Assembly: GCA_050084515.1 (NCBI GenBank) | Contig: CM114272.1 | Span: forward strand, 992,001-1,056,000 | Reading direction: 5' to 3' | From: Blasia pusilla | Taxonomy: Eukaryota > Marchantiophyta > Marchantiopsida > Blasiales | Length of the DNA stretch: 64,000 bases | In this document: piece after piece, positions 36,840-47,412 of the stretch | Layout: each line of letters starts with the position of its first letter | Numbering within the stretch: the stretch's first letter is position 1 | Program-made: the position numbers and the translations under genes | Notes under the pieces: generated by a model | Seen by the model: the letters and a program-made list of their open reading frames with translations, nothing else | What the model was told of the DNA's origin: nothing | The model's database searches: none

Positions 36840-37900
36840 ACCACACCCATTGTGTGGTGTATCCCGGGGGAGGATATTGGAGTGTTAGATCTCTTTGGAG
36901 GGATTAGCACCGGGTTAGCTGCTATTTTGTAGGCAAGAGTGTGAGTGCAGCAGTACCTATATGTGGAGAGTGATGATGTTGCAAGGCGCGTCTCACTACA
37001 ACATGTGGCGTAGTTACGCCTACATTTTCCCAACTTATTATTTGCATCCGCAGTACAGGGGTACCATAGTTCCCTACCGAGGGATATTTCATTGTTGGGG
37101 GTGCAGGACTTAGAGCGGGTAGGGACCATTGATTTAGTCATTTCCAGTTGGCCATGTCAGGGCCAATCGAGTGCTAGACAAGGCGACGGCTTGGCTGACA
37201 CTCGGTCCAGGTTTTTTTGGGAGATATTAAGGGTTTGACGGCAGTTTCAAGAGCACCAGTCTCGTTCTCCAACCTATATTCTGGAGAATGTGCCAATCTT
37301 AGGAGACTCCAGGTCACGGGTGGTGATGAGTGCTCATCAGTTGCGTGCCTGGATCGGCCCAACAGTGTTCTTGGATGCGGCGAGTGTAGGTTCTAGAGCC
37401 CATCGCCCGCGTCTATGGTGGACCAACTTGGTGCCCCATGCGGTGTTACGGAGGGCGTATGCGAGAGTGGAGCGCCCCTCCCATTTGTTAGTGGATTCCA
37501 TTCTAGATCCAGGTTGTCGATCACAAGCAGTGAGGCAAATGATCGACCACCGCTGATTGTGGTCAACAGGGTAGGCAGGCCACGGGGAGCCTTTCCCACG
37601 TTTGTGAGGTTTCCCGCTTCCTATGCATACAAGGAGGCCGGTCCTGTCTTGGTTTGGGATGACCAGGTTCAGAGGTTGGTGGAGCCCAACGCCGACGAGA
37701 GAGAGCGGGCGATGGGATTTCCCACATGAGTGATGGCAGTCCTGTCAGTATCAGAGGCATCACGATGCCATGTCTTGGGTCACGCGATGGACCTGAACTG
37801 CTTGACATGGATCTTCAGCTTGGGAGTGGCTAAGCAGCGTCGGATGAGATCGCGACAGATCACAACGGTTGCATTGGTAAGCCCCATGCCTACCGAGACG
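36840..37900 (+). pseudogene. C5-cytosine DNA methyltransferase domain in a retroelement, copy 1
   Basis: The motifs of the C5 family occur in canonical order. Motif I is DLFGGISTGLAA (36,888 on) for S-adenosylmethionine binding. Motif IV is WPCQGQ (37,149 on) with the catalytic Cys. Motif VI is ENVP (37,284). Motif VIII is HRPRLWWTN (37,401-37,428). A motif IX-like block is ADERERAMGFPT (ends 37,726). Motif X is LGHAMDLNCLTWI (about 37,779). The GFP block and the RPRLWW arrangement are closest to the DNMT3/DRM-like class, as far as can be judged by eye. A TAG (36,930) after motif I and a TGA (37,727) break the frame. The chemistry would be 5-methylation of cytosine if intact. Confidence 0.85.
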
Positions 37901-38255
37901 GTGGAGGCAGTGGCTAGGGGCAAGATCCGAGGAGATCGACACACCAGGGGAGATCAGGAGAGACACCCTTGGACTTCTTGGGATGTTTTGCAGGTACGCA
38001 GGAGATGATAGCCACAACATCGAGCCTGGTTCCAAGCACTACACGTGGAGGAGATCAAAGTTTGCAGTTGGCGTAGGAGAGCGGCCGAGTGTTGTTGTTC
38101 AAGACGGGGTTGCACCATAGCAACCACCGATACCCGCGTCGGAGAGTCCTACCATAGTCACGATGGAGACTTGGAAGCCAGATATGGGCCCTTAGTTGAC
38201 AGGAGGAGAGCGGCGCCGAATACATTAGTTCCTCAGGAGTTATAAGAGCAGCTTT

Positions 38256-39110
38256 GCATTTAGCATGGAGGATTTGGATATGGTGAAGGGACCGGGGATC
38301 CGCATTGAGTTGTCGAGTGATACGCCGATCTTCCGACGACCCTACAAGTATAGTGATATGGAGAGGGCTCTGATTCAGAGTAGGAGCCAGGACTTGGTTG
38401 GAGCAGGACTAGTGGAGATGTCGCATGGGGAGTATGCATCTTCCATTGTCATGCCCACCAAGAAGGATGTGCATGGCAACTGGACGGATAGGTGGATGTG
38501 TGGGGATTACCGACCTATCAATCAGCAGACAAAGCCCGATAGGTATGCCATGCCCACCCCTGAGGAGATCTTTGATACGATTCGTCACGCAAAGGTCTTC
38601 AATTCATTGGATTTGCAAGCCACATACCATCAGGTGCCTATCAGATTGGAGGACAAGAAGAAGACGGCATTTTGGGACATCGATCCTCACGGGAAGGATT
38701 GTTTGTACCAATGGCGGTTCTTACCATTTGGGTTAAAGAACGCCCGGCTGAGTTTCAGAGGGTCATGGATAGGATCTTGGCTGGTCTAGATTTTGCTAGG
38801 TGTTATATTGATGACATCGTAGTCTTTAGCGCCACGGTTGAGGAGCATGAGCGACATCTAGAGGAGGTATTTCGACGATTGTAATAACATGGGCTGAAGC
38901 TACATCCAGGCAAGTGCAAGTTCTTCTACGACCAGATTGAGTACTTGGGTCATACGATATACCTAGGGGGCCTTGGTGTTTAGCAGACGAAGGTAGAGGC
39001 TATCTCATGCATTCCACGCCCTACAGATGTGAGCCGTGTTCGCGCATTCATGGGATTGGCAAACTTCTATGGGCAATACGTCAAGGGATTGGGTTAGATT
39101 GCGAAGCTGT
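38256..39110 (+). pseudogene. Reverse transcriptase, DNMT element copy 1
   Basis: The frame 38,265-38,789 has the fingers and palm motifs: GPGIRIELSSDTPIFRRPYK, MCGDYRPINQQTKPDRYAMP, FNSLDLQATYHQVPI and QWRFLPFGLKNA. After a frameshift near 38,745, the frame at 38,672-38,884 gives FQRVMDRILAGLDFARCY and then IDDIVVFSA, the YIDD catalytic box. The thumb follows to about 39,110 with stops (TAG in place of CAG near 38,981). Confidence 0.85.
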
Positions 39111-39229
39111 TGACCTTACTGACCAAGGTGGATCACGAGTGGCACTGGGGGGATGAGCAGGAGCAAGCATTTCACTTGCTCAAGGACAGGTTGACGTCCG
39201 CGTCCATCTTGAGGAGACCGATCAAGGGG

Positions 39230-39829
39230 CGTCCTTTCCAGTTGCACACAGATTAGAGCATGTTGGGGCTTGGAGCAGTGCTCACCCAGCATGATGATGG
39301 GGGAAGAGAGTTCGTGGTGGCTTACGCTAGCCGCTCGAACAACGCTGCAGAGGCGAAGTATAGCTCGTATGAGGGTGAGTGCTTGGCTGCAGTGTGGGCT
39401 GTCGCGCATTTCACGTATCACTTATTCGGAAACCCCTTTACCATCATCACTGATCATCAACCACTGAAGTGGTTGATGGAGTCCGGAAAGCTTACATGGA
39501 AGCTTGCGAGATGGGCTCTGTTGTTGCAGGAATATGATTTTCAGGTGGTACATAGACTTGGGATGCTCAACCAAGATGCAGATGGGTTGAGTCGAAACCC
39601 ATGCCCGAGTCAGGAAGATGCGATTGGAGCTCGATGGCATGGAGAGAGTGACGAGGAGTCAATGCGAGGATGGCACGCTTCAGCCTATTTAGGCATGTTG
39701 GCTATGGAGAGCCATAGTGTGGAGACTTCGATGGTGAGGTCTAGTGAAGAGTCCTTGGATCCCGAGGCCAGTGAGGAGACGACAGGTGGCCGAGATATTC
39801 ATGATGATGGAGTAGTCTTAGAGTACTGT
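39230..39829 (+). pseudogene. RNase H domain, DNMT element copy 1
   Basis: The frame 39,260-39,829 carries the Ty3 RNase H: LGAVLTQHDDGGREFVVAYA, SYEGECLAAVWAVAHFTYHL, ITDHQPLKWLM, then LNQDADGLSRNPCP. The first catalytic Asp lies in the sequence before 39,255, where TGG has become TAG (39,254). A Ser/Glu-rich tail follows, and the frame is then cut by LTR element A. No integrase is present. Confidence 0.85.
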
Positions 39830-39833
39830 AATG
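39829..39833. other. Candidate target-site duplication, left (TAATG)
   Basis: TAATG precedes the left LTR of element A, and TAATG also follows its right LTR at 47,413-47,417, as expected for a 5-bp integrase duplication. The exact LTR edge is uncertain by two or three bases, since TG of the duplication could also be read as the LTR terminus. Confidence 0.5.
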
Positions 39834-41005
39834 TACAAGTGTTTTTCGTTTATAGTCGTTTTAATAAGTTCGATCCCCAAGAGGATCATTGTTTGTTGAA
39901 AAGAGAGTTCGGAATTACAATTCTGTTGTAACAGTTGTATTTAACTGTGGATGAGTTATATTCAATGTCTTATCAATATCTTCTGATCTTTCTTAGCACC
40001 AAAGGATCTTTTCTCGATTCTCTCTAGTGGAATTGACAATATGCTCTGGTAGATTTTCCTCTCGACATCAAGAAACCTCACAGAGATCTCAACACAAAAG
40101 CTGGCTCCTCCTACTTTCGGAACTCAATCCGTCTCGGCATGTTACTCTCTGTCAAACAGATTTCCTACAGCTCATATTGATTATTTCACTGATAAGAAAG
40201 GTTCGCCTGATTCACTCTTCACTCTGCAGACCCAAAAAGAATACTCAGACATAAGCATCGCACATCAGAATGAATGAATGATTGCTTTACTACTCCATCA
40301 AGAACGAGAAAGCTTCAAAGTGTTTACAAGCTCGAGAGGGTACTACTCTCTTGCTCGGACCATTCCTACAACATAAGGACTTCGTAAGAGAATGATGATT
40401 ATGGCTTCTGCCTTGCTTCTTAAATATTCGTTGGAGTGGAAGTGATCCAAAGATTCGAAACGTTCTTGATGAAGTTAGTGTCTCTTCACTATTTCTAACT
40501 ACCTAGATCTATGGTTCTCTTAGCTTTTCCTACGATACCTCTGAATCCGCGGTACAAAACTGTCCTAACTACCAATTTGATACAAAGGGTCGCGCCCTTT
40601 CCTAGTTTAACAGTTTTAACATGTGTCACTTGAAATCACAGTCCTTCTTAGCTTTGCTTCGCTGGACTTCACGAGGACGAAGTACTCCATGCTTCATTCT
40701 TATTTCCGATGCTTCGTACTTCGTGCTTCGTGCTTCGTGCAAGAGCGAAGTACTTCTTCCTTCTTTTCTTCTTGATGCTTCGTTAGGTAGCGAAGCACTT
40801 CAAAGATAGAGCTTCGTACATCTTGCGTTTTCCTCTCCTCTAAGGCAAATCCTTGATCTTCCATCTCTCTGCCTTGTCCCAGGAGCTTCGTGATTCACTT
40901 AGTCTTCCTCATAATAATAAATAATCAAAATCAAAATCATAATATACAAGAGTCTTCGTTGAATAAAAAGATATATTCTTCAAGAGTACAAAATTGTGGG
41001 TATCA
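39834..41005 (-). repeat. 3' LTR of element A
   Basis: Direct repeat of 46,208-47,412. In element orientation it begins TGATACCCA and ends CTTGTA(CA). The GCTTCGT word is strongly repeated within the LTR (near 40,660-40,810). Confidence 0.9.
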
Positions 41006-41026
41006 CATACCCCCTCCCTCAAATGT
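41006..41026 (-). promoter_or_regulatory. Polypurine tract of element A
   Basis: In element orientation GAGGGAGGGGGTATG stands directly before the 3' LTR (TGATACCC). That is the expected position and composition of the primer for plus-strand DNA synthesis. Confidence 0.8.
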
Positions 41027-41046
41027 GAGCCGCCCCGGCGAACACG

Positions 41047-42284
41047 TCAGGATGTCTCTCCTATCTTCATAAAAGTATCGTCTAAACTATCAAATTCAGG
41101 TGTAGGTGCAAAATGACTGTGAATAGTAGAAGGTTTGTTGATAATGTTTGGGGTATGATTGCGCATTCTTTCTCGCGACTTGTTAACAGCTAAATTACTC
41201 CCGAGTACTTCGTTCTGGACTAAGACATCAGATGGAGTAAATAATGGTAAGTCTTCAAGAGTAATTGAAAGAGTGGGTACAACTTCTGGAAGAGACTTTG
41301 TATGATTGTCGAATTGGCGCTTCCAATGTTTGTTGATGTTGTCAATTTCTTCATTCATTTGTTCTTCGAAACTCTTGGCAGCTTCCTTGATTAACTCTTT
41401 GACATCTTCCGGGTCTAACTGCACTTCGTTAAGCAATTTCTGCTCCGCCTCCAATACCGCGATCCTCCCTGTAACTTCTGACCATTGCGCGAGCCAGTCT
41501 TTGTTTGTTTCTTGCTGTTCTTGAAGCAGTTTCGAAGATTCAGCATGTTGGGTGGCCAATTTCTTGAACTCGTTTTGTTGTGCACACGATGTATTTGGTG
41601 TCGATATTTTTGAATGAGGTGCGAAGCTTCCTTGATCTGCGAAGCTAACTGATCAACCCCACACTCCAGGTTAATCGCCAAGCTCTCCCATTGGCGTGCA
41701 TTTCGTGCTTCGTACTGATTCTGGACTAAGTCGCTTTGAATTTTGCGAAGCGTGGTTTTGATGTCTTCGAGTTCTTGGTCCCGCAACTGAAGAGTTGTTT
41801 TCGCTACTTTTCGTTGTATTTCGTGGTTGGATGAAGCCTAAGCTCGAAAATTGAGGTCATGTAGGCCTTGTAAATACTCGTCCACCATCGTTGTGTCGTC
41901 CAAGTGGAGGACGTCTTGTAGTTGATTCATGACCGGAACCGCTATATTCAAGAACCACACCATATCTTTGGCTGTCTGAGACATGAAACGAAGTGCAGGG
42001 TGGTGATCGCTAGCACGAGGCGTCTCATCGGAGTCCTCTTGAGTAGCAGGTTCTAGTTCCGAGGGTGTTTCAAAGTTGACCCTGCCGTGCTTCGGTCTTG
42101 GCAGTTCGGTGATTCCCTCGACTTTGCACGAAGCCAAAGTATGCGGGTGTTGCTTTAGGGTTGTTTCGATTGGTGGTGTGGCTTCGCGGCTTCCACTAGT
42201 GACCGCTCCGCTCTTTCTTGGTAAGCGAACGGGAGTGACCTGCGACCACTCGAGCGCTTCGTCCGCCGTCAATTCCTGCTTATG
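41047..42284 (-). pseudogene. Extra coiled-coil ORF of element A
   Basis: Downstream of the truncated reverse transcriptase, the minus strand encodes a protein unlike any pol domain. It starts near 42,272 (TADEALEWSQVTPVRLPRK), is Pro/Thr/Glu-rich, then has a FMSQTAKDMVWFLNIAVPV block. After an in-frame TAG (about 41,838, where CAG would read through) it becomes heptad-like (RDQELEDIKTTLRKIQSDL). A frameshift near 41,575 leads into KLLQEQQETNKDWLAQWSEV and an acidic helical stretch to 41,047. Extra ORFs 3' of pol exist in several plant Ty3 lineages, but I cannot tie this one to a family. Confidence 0.55.
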
Positions 42285-42298
42285 AAGATACAGATGGA

Positions 42299-42800
42299 TT
42301 AAAAAAGGCGATAAGTGGTGAAAGTGGTGAGGGGCCGATCTTTTTCTCGTATGGATACTTGGTTATAACATGAGTATCCATCCAAAAAAGTATAACGCTC
42401 GTGGCCGGCAACTTTATCCAAAATACTGTCAGTGAAAGGTAGGGGGTGATGGTCCTTTAAGGTGGCCGCATTCAATTTCCGGTAATCCTGGCACACTCTA
42501 ATTTTTCCCGTTTGTTTTTTGGGTACAATCACAATGGGAGACACCCACTCGCTACTTAACACCGGATAGATTATTCCTGCTCTGAGACGCTGGTCGATCT
42601 CGTCCTTGACTAGCAACGAGTATTTCGGGTTGAGGCGATACTGCCTCATTCGTACCGGGACTGCACCTTCTTTTAGGTCAATTTTGTGTTCACCATACCG
42701 TGCTGGAATGCCTATCATTTCATTCATGGAGTATGCAAACACATCCAAATACTCAAACAATAATCTTTTATACTTCAGGAGTTCGGTGGGAGACAAATCC
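42299..42800 (-). pseudogene. Truncated reverse transcriptase of element A
   Basis: The frame begins TELLKYKRLLFEYLDVFAYS and contains the fingers motifs (RRAGIIYPV-like block, SPIVIVPKK, KIRVCQDYRKLNAATLKDHH, TFLDGYSCYNQV). It stops at TTFTTYRLF, just before where the FGL and YxDD palm motifs belong. The next sequence (42,298 down) is the unrelated extra ORF. The missing part includes the catalytic YxDD box, RNase H and integrase. Confidence 0.85.
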
Positions 42801-42980
42801 GCCTAAAGGCGTAGAGACTTCTGATATGTAATTAAGACTGGTATGTAGTCCTTTTCTTGAACCATACTCTCTGTAAACTAGAATGTGCTATGACCCAACT
42901 TCTCTTCTTCTTGGGTCGACATTGGTTTGCTAGGTATCGACCCCTCGTCTATTTCGTAACATTCTAAATACAACAAGGAC

Positions 42981-43950
42981 TCAGTAGCTGTAGTTTGCTC
43001 TTGGTCTGATATATAGCCCTCGTCGGTCGGTGGCGTTTCTCCTTGGGGTGGTCATGATTTCCATGACAACTTGATGAGCCGCTTGGAGACCTGGTCCCGA
43101 GCCTGGAATGTGAAATGTCGCCTCCTCCAATCCGTCGTCACTCGCGCACCATACTGCCAGGGTCTTCCAATGAGCAAAGGTCTTCCAGTGGTTGTCAGGG
43201 GCTGCAAGACTAAGTAGTCCAACAGAAATAGCACCCCCCCGAGCATGGTCGGGATCTAAGTGAGCTTTCCTAGGGGTCACTTCCGGTACTGATCCGAAAA
43301 CCGCGGATACTTCTCCGTGGGCTCGTACCCGTATATCCTAGTGCCCGAGCTGTCTGTTCTGTCATAATGTTAATTCCGCTTCCTGAGTCAATGGGCACCT
43401 TCTTAATGGTGTGCCCCTCAATCTCCACCTCTACCTCTGGTGCTCCCAAGTCTTCCACTTCAATACGGAACAGATCCACTACTGGTAGATGCTTTGCAGA
43501 CTTCTTGGGTTTTTTACGGCTTATCTTCCACTGCTGCAAATTTTTTCCGTACACCGGGTTATCCATTAATATTTGCAACAGGGTTATATTGGCCAGGGTT
43601 GACGCGAGGTCCCTGAGTAGGTCGTAGGCTTCTAAGACCAGTGGTGACATCGTGATGGCTTGCACTGCCGGAGTCATTCCGGTTCTCGTCGGCTCCGGGG
43701 TCTTCCTCCCTTCTGGTCCCTGGTCCTGACGCACTTGAGCCTGAACCTGGTCCTCGATATCCTGATGGAAGTACTTAGGGTGACTTTGATCGAAGGCCGG
43801 GTCAACATTGCCTTTTAGGATGGCCTTCCCGGCGTGGAAGGCGTCGACACCTTTCGTCTTGGGGTCCCGAGCTTCGCGCAAAGACGAAGCACCTTTCCTT
43901 GCCTTGGGGGTCCCCGTGGTCTGACTCTTGGACCTCGTGGTGACAGCCAT
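42981..43950 (-). pseudogene. Protease region of element A
   Basis: The frame 43,950-43,270 carries the linker from Gag, then VVDLFRIEVEDLGAPEVEVE and the retropepsin active site DSGSGINIMTEQTARALG (about 43,389). A continuation with LLDYLVLQPLTTTGRPLLIG lies in shifted frames at 43,246-42,981. The block is clearly homologous to element B at 32,993-33,480. Confidence 0.8.
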
Positions 43951-45422
43951 AACGGTTTCTTGGAACTCTTTGGGCCAGTCCGATGATTCCTGGCGTCCCC
44001 TCTCTTTGAGTCTTCCTCTCTGATAGTGACTCGCTTTGGCCTGGGGGACCCTAACTCTTCCACTCGGACGAGTTGCACATTTACGTCATTCTTGGACTCT
44101 GGTTGGGCTGCTGGGGTGTTGACATATTTTACCAACAACCGCGGAACCTTGGGCTCCGGGCACTCCACTGCAGTGTGCCCGCCTTTCTTGCAATTTCTGC
44201 ACAAGGGATTGAGTCCTACTTGTCGCTTTGGGTTTGGGCAATTATTAGCCTAATGGTCAGCCGCACCGCAATTATAACAACAATGTCTTTTTATGGGTGG
44301 CGTGAAGGCCGCCGCGCCCATAATATGTCTCAAGGGTCTTTGTTCCCCGTATTCCGGAGGCACATATCGGGTGATCCAACTTCGTCCGGGATTTGGTGGT
44401 GGCACAGCAAGGATGGCATAGCACCCTTCCCACTGTTCGGGTTCATACCACCCTTCTTCTGTAGTGGGATCTTCCTGGATCCAACGTACATCCCTCTGCA
44501 TGTGGCATTCCTGGGCAGTATGCCCTTGGGATCCGCAGGTACTGCACCAAATGTTGGGCCTCATCAGACCTGGCCGTCTTCTGGGGTCCTTTTGGGCCGC
44601 CAGATGTACCTTCAATTCTGCCATTTGCTTACTTAACTCTTCCATGGCCGACTTGCCGGCTTTCCTTGCTGTCCCCCTTACTGGACTTTCGGACCGTTGG
44701 GGAAGGTGCTTTGTGGGTCGGGTTTTCCTTCGGTGCTTGGGAGAGTGGTGGCGCGTGCTTTTTCCTTTACGTTTAGATTTTCCATCTTTTTCCAAGTCCG
44801 AGGACTCCGAAGTATCCCCCATAGAGGATTTCGTGTCTGTGGAGGACGCTTCGTCCTCTGACGAAGTACTAGTTTGCGACAAACCTCGGCATTGGTGACG
44901 CCGTCTTCGTGTTTTACGGAACTTCTCTGAGGCTTCGTAAGCCTCTGCGGAGGCTATGACTGCTTCTAGGGAATCTCGTTGGCCTCGCCGGCAATACCGG
45001 TCCATTTCCTTGGACAGTCCTGACACGAACTAATCTACCAGTTGTGAGGTAGTGGTGTGTTCCAGTTTATTCACCAGGCTGCGAAACCTTTGTGTGTACT
45101 CCCGAAGAGTTTCCTTCTTTTTTTTTTTTAGGTCACGAAGCTTCATAAGAAGCCTGTCCTCGAACTTGAGGTCGCGGAACTCATGTAGGAAGGACTCCAA
45201 TACCCTTTTCCATGTTTCCGTGACGTCCGCTCCGAGACCCTCGTACCACTGGCTTGCTCGCTTCTTGAGCAGGCCAGGAAAGACTCGCAACAAGTCCTCC
45301 TATGAGCCTTCCCTATTTGCCTTGGCTACATGGGTAAATTCTAGTACAAAGTTGTCCACATCATCTCGCCGTCCCCCAGCAAAGGTGGGGTACCTTAGCA
45401 GTGTCTTCCTAGTATTGGCCAT
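43951..45422 (-). pseudogene. Gag of element A with zinc knuckles
   Basis: Gag starts at an ATG (45,422; MANTRKTLLRYPTFAGGRRD). In-frame TAG codons occur at 45,302-45,300 (shared with element B) and at about 45,029 (TGG in B). The frame 45,026-44,250 has a basic-acidic Ser-rich region, a CSTCGSQGHTAQEC knuckle and a CCYNCGAADH knuckle. A third TAG (TGG in B) splits the latter, and CRNCKKGGHTAVEC follows in 44,204-43,815. The three CCHC knuckles bind nucleic acid in the family. Confidence 0.8.
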
Positions 45423-46163
45423 GGGGAATGGTTTGCTACTGGGTCCCGGGCTTGAGGCTCGGGAGGGAGGAGGTAGCGGCTCCGCTCTAGTTGATTTGGT
45501 TGGCCCGGCGTCCCCTGACTCTCCAAAAGAGTCCTAGGTTGACTCTTCGTCCGACTGCGAATTGGCAGGGGACGTAGTGGAGAGTTTGTTCCTGTCTCTC
45601 TTCTTACTCTTGGGCTTCGTGCAAAGAGGAAGACCGGGAGACAGCCCAGGAGGTCTCCAAGCCGGGTGATCTTCTTGTTTCTTACTCCGTCGATCGGCTC
45701 GCTGATCTCGCGAAGAGGGTCGGGAGCCTTCCATGAGCCCCTTCTGGGATCCGGGAACTTGCTTCCGCACCCACGGTCGCAAAAAGGTAGGGGTCCATGG
45801 AGAGGAAATTAAAGGTTTCTACTTCCTAAGCCTACAGAAGTGTGCCAAGTGCTCTTAATCTTCCTGCCAGGTTTTCCTCCCATAAACAGAAGTATCGGGT
45901 CATCACCAAGTACAACTGACGTTCATGGGCGGAGCACCGTTCGGCGACTGGTTTATTGACAAGGCTAATTAATTGTTCTATTTTTCTAGCACCAATGCAG
46001 CAAATCTGTTGTTATCTTCTTTCATCCATTGTTTGAGGAGAATTGCTAGAGATATCAGATGGTCTTCCGTAAGAACTAGCTGGTTGGGTCTTCCCAAAGC
46101 CGAGGCTTCTTTCCACGCTTCCGGATTTCCCATGTATCTCTCTCCCTTTTCAGCAAAGAATAT

Positions 46164-46183
46164 GATCCCCGGCAATGGCGCCA
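46164..46183 (-). promoter_or_regulatory. Primer-binding site of element A, tRNA-Asp type
   Basis: In element orientation TGGCGCCATTGCCGGGGATC stands about 24 nt after the 5' LTR. It is complementary to the 3' end of plant tRNA-Asp with one mismatch (CCATTG for CCGTTG), a common primer choice of plant Ty3 elements. Confidence 0.85.
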
Positions 46184-46207
46184 AAAAATTTCTTTGTATA
46201 TGGAATG

Positions 46208-47412
46208 TACAAGTGTTTCTATTTTATAGTTGTTTTAATCAGTTCGATCCCCAAGAGGATCATTGTTTGTTGAAAAGAGAGTTCGGAATTACAATTTTGT
46301 TGTAACAGTTGTATTTAACTGTGGATGAGTTATATTCAATGTCTTATCAATATCTTCTGATCTTTCTTAGCACCAAAGGATCTTTTCTCGATTCTCTCTA
46401 GTGGAATTGACAGCATGCTCTGGTAGATTTTCCTCTCGACATCAAGAAACCTCACAGAGATCTCAACACAAAAGCTGGCTCCTCCTACTTTCGGAACTCA
46501 ATCCGTCTCGGCATATTTCTCTATGTGAAACAGATTTCCTACAGCTCATATTGATTATTTCACTGATAAGAAAGGTTCGCCTGATTCACTCTTCACTCTG
46601 CAGACCCAAAAAGAATACTCAGACATAAGCATCGCACATCAGAATGAATGAATGATTGCTTTACTACTCCATCAAGAACGAGAAAGCTTCAAAGTGTATA
46701 CAAGCTCGAGAGGGTACTACTCTCTTGCTCGGACCATTCCTACAACATAAGGACTTCGTAAGAGAATGATGATTATGGCTTCTGCCTTGCTTCTTAAATA
46801 TTCGTTGGAGTGGAAGTGATCCAAAGATTCGAAACGTTCTTGATGAAGTTAGTGTCTCTTCACTATTTCTAACTACCTAGATCTATGGTTATCTTAGCTT
46901 TTCCTACGATCCCTCTGAATCCGCGGTACAAAACTGTCCTAACTACCAATTTGATACAAAGGGTCGCGCCCTTTCCTAGTTTAACAGTTTTAACATGTGT
47001 CACTTGAAATCACAGTCCTTCTTAGCTTTGCTTCGCTAGACTTCACGAGGACGAAGTACTCCATGCTTCATTCTTATTTCCGGTGCTTCGTGCTTCGTGC
47101 AAGAGCGAAGTACTTCTTTCTTCTTTTCTTCTTGATGCTTCGTTAGGTAGCGAAGCACTTCAAAGACAGAGCTTCGTACATCTTTGTTGAGCTTCGTTAA
47201 GCTTCGTTCTGAGTCTCGAGACTTCGTTATTGCGTTTTCCTCTCCTCTAAGGCAAATCCTTGATCTTCCATCTCTCTGCCTTGTCCCAGGAGCTTCGCGA
47301 TTCACTTATTATTCCTCATAATAATAAATAATCATAATCAAAATCATAATATACAAGAGTCTTCGTTGAATAAAAAGATATATTCTTCAAGAGTACAAAA
47401 TTATGGGTATCA
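46208..47412 (-). repeat. 5' LTR of element A
   Basis: Direct repeat of 39,834-41,005. It contains an extra GAGCTTCGTTAAGCTTCGTT-type segment (about 47,183-47,235) absent from the other LTR, consistent with slippage in the GCTTCGT-rich tract. Confidence 0.9.

Larger units (their letters stand above)
34445..39829 (+). mobile_element. Ty3-type retroelement carrying a DNA methyltransferase, copy 1 (truncated)
   Basis: The order on the plus strand is gag, zinc knuckle, retropepsin, C5-cytosine DNA methyltransferase, reverse transcriptase, RNase H. Reverse transcriptase after protease, followed by RNase H, fits the Ty3 (Metaviridae-like) lineage. The 5' end is missing: similarity to copy 2 begins within gag (34,445 here corresponds to 60,190). 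The 3' end stops after RNase H, where LTR element A is inserted, so integrase and LTRs are not seen. Frames are interrupted by stops and shifts, so this copy cannot act. The methyltransferase lies in the polyprotein region between protease and reverse transcriptase. Confidence 0.85.
39834..47412 (-). mobile_element. LTR retrotransposon A, structurally complete but pol-deleted
   Basis: Two direct LTRs of about 1.2 kb bound a 5.2-kb interior read on the minus strand. From right to left: 5' LTR, tRNA-Asp primer-binding site, gag, protease, start of reverse transcriptase, an unrelated coiled-coil ORF, polypurine tract, 3' LTR. The LTRs are nearly identical over long stretches (e.g. 39,900-40,680 against 46,275-47,040), apart from an indel of about 50 bp near 47,183, so the insertion is recent. 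The catalytic half of reverse transcriptase, RNase H and integrase are missing, so it must have moved using proteins supplied in trans. Confidence 0.9.

Noticed and set aside
42299-42800. Full reverse transcriptase in element A
   Set aside because: The frame stops before the YxDD box, and the sequence beyond is an unrelated ORF. Only the N-terminal half is present.
46164-46183. Possible tRNA-Asp gene fragment
   Set aside because: Only the complement of the 3' end is present, directly beside an LTR. It is a primer-binding site.
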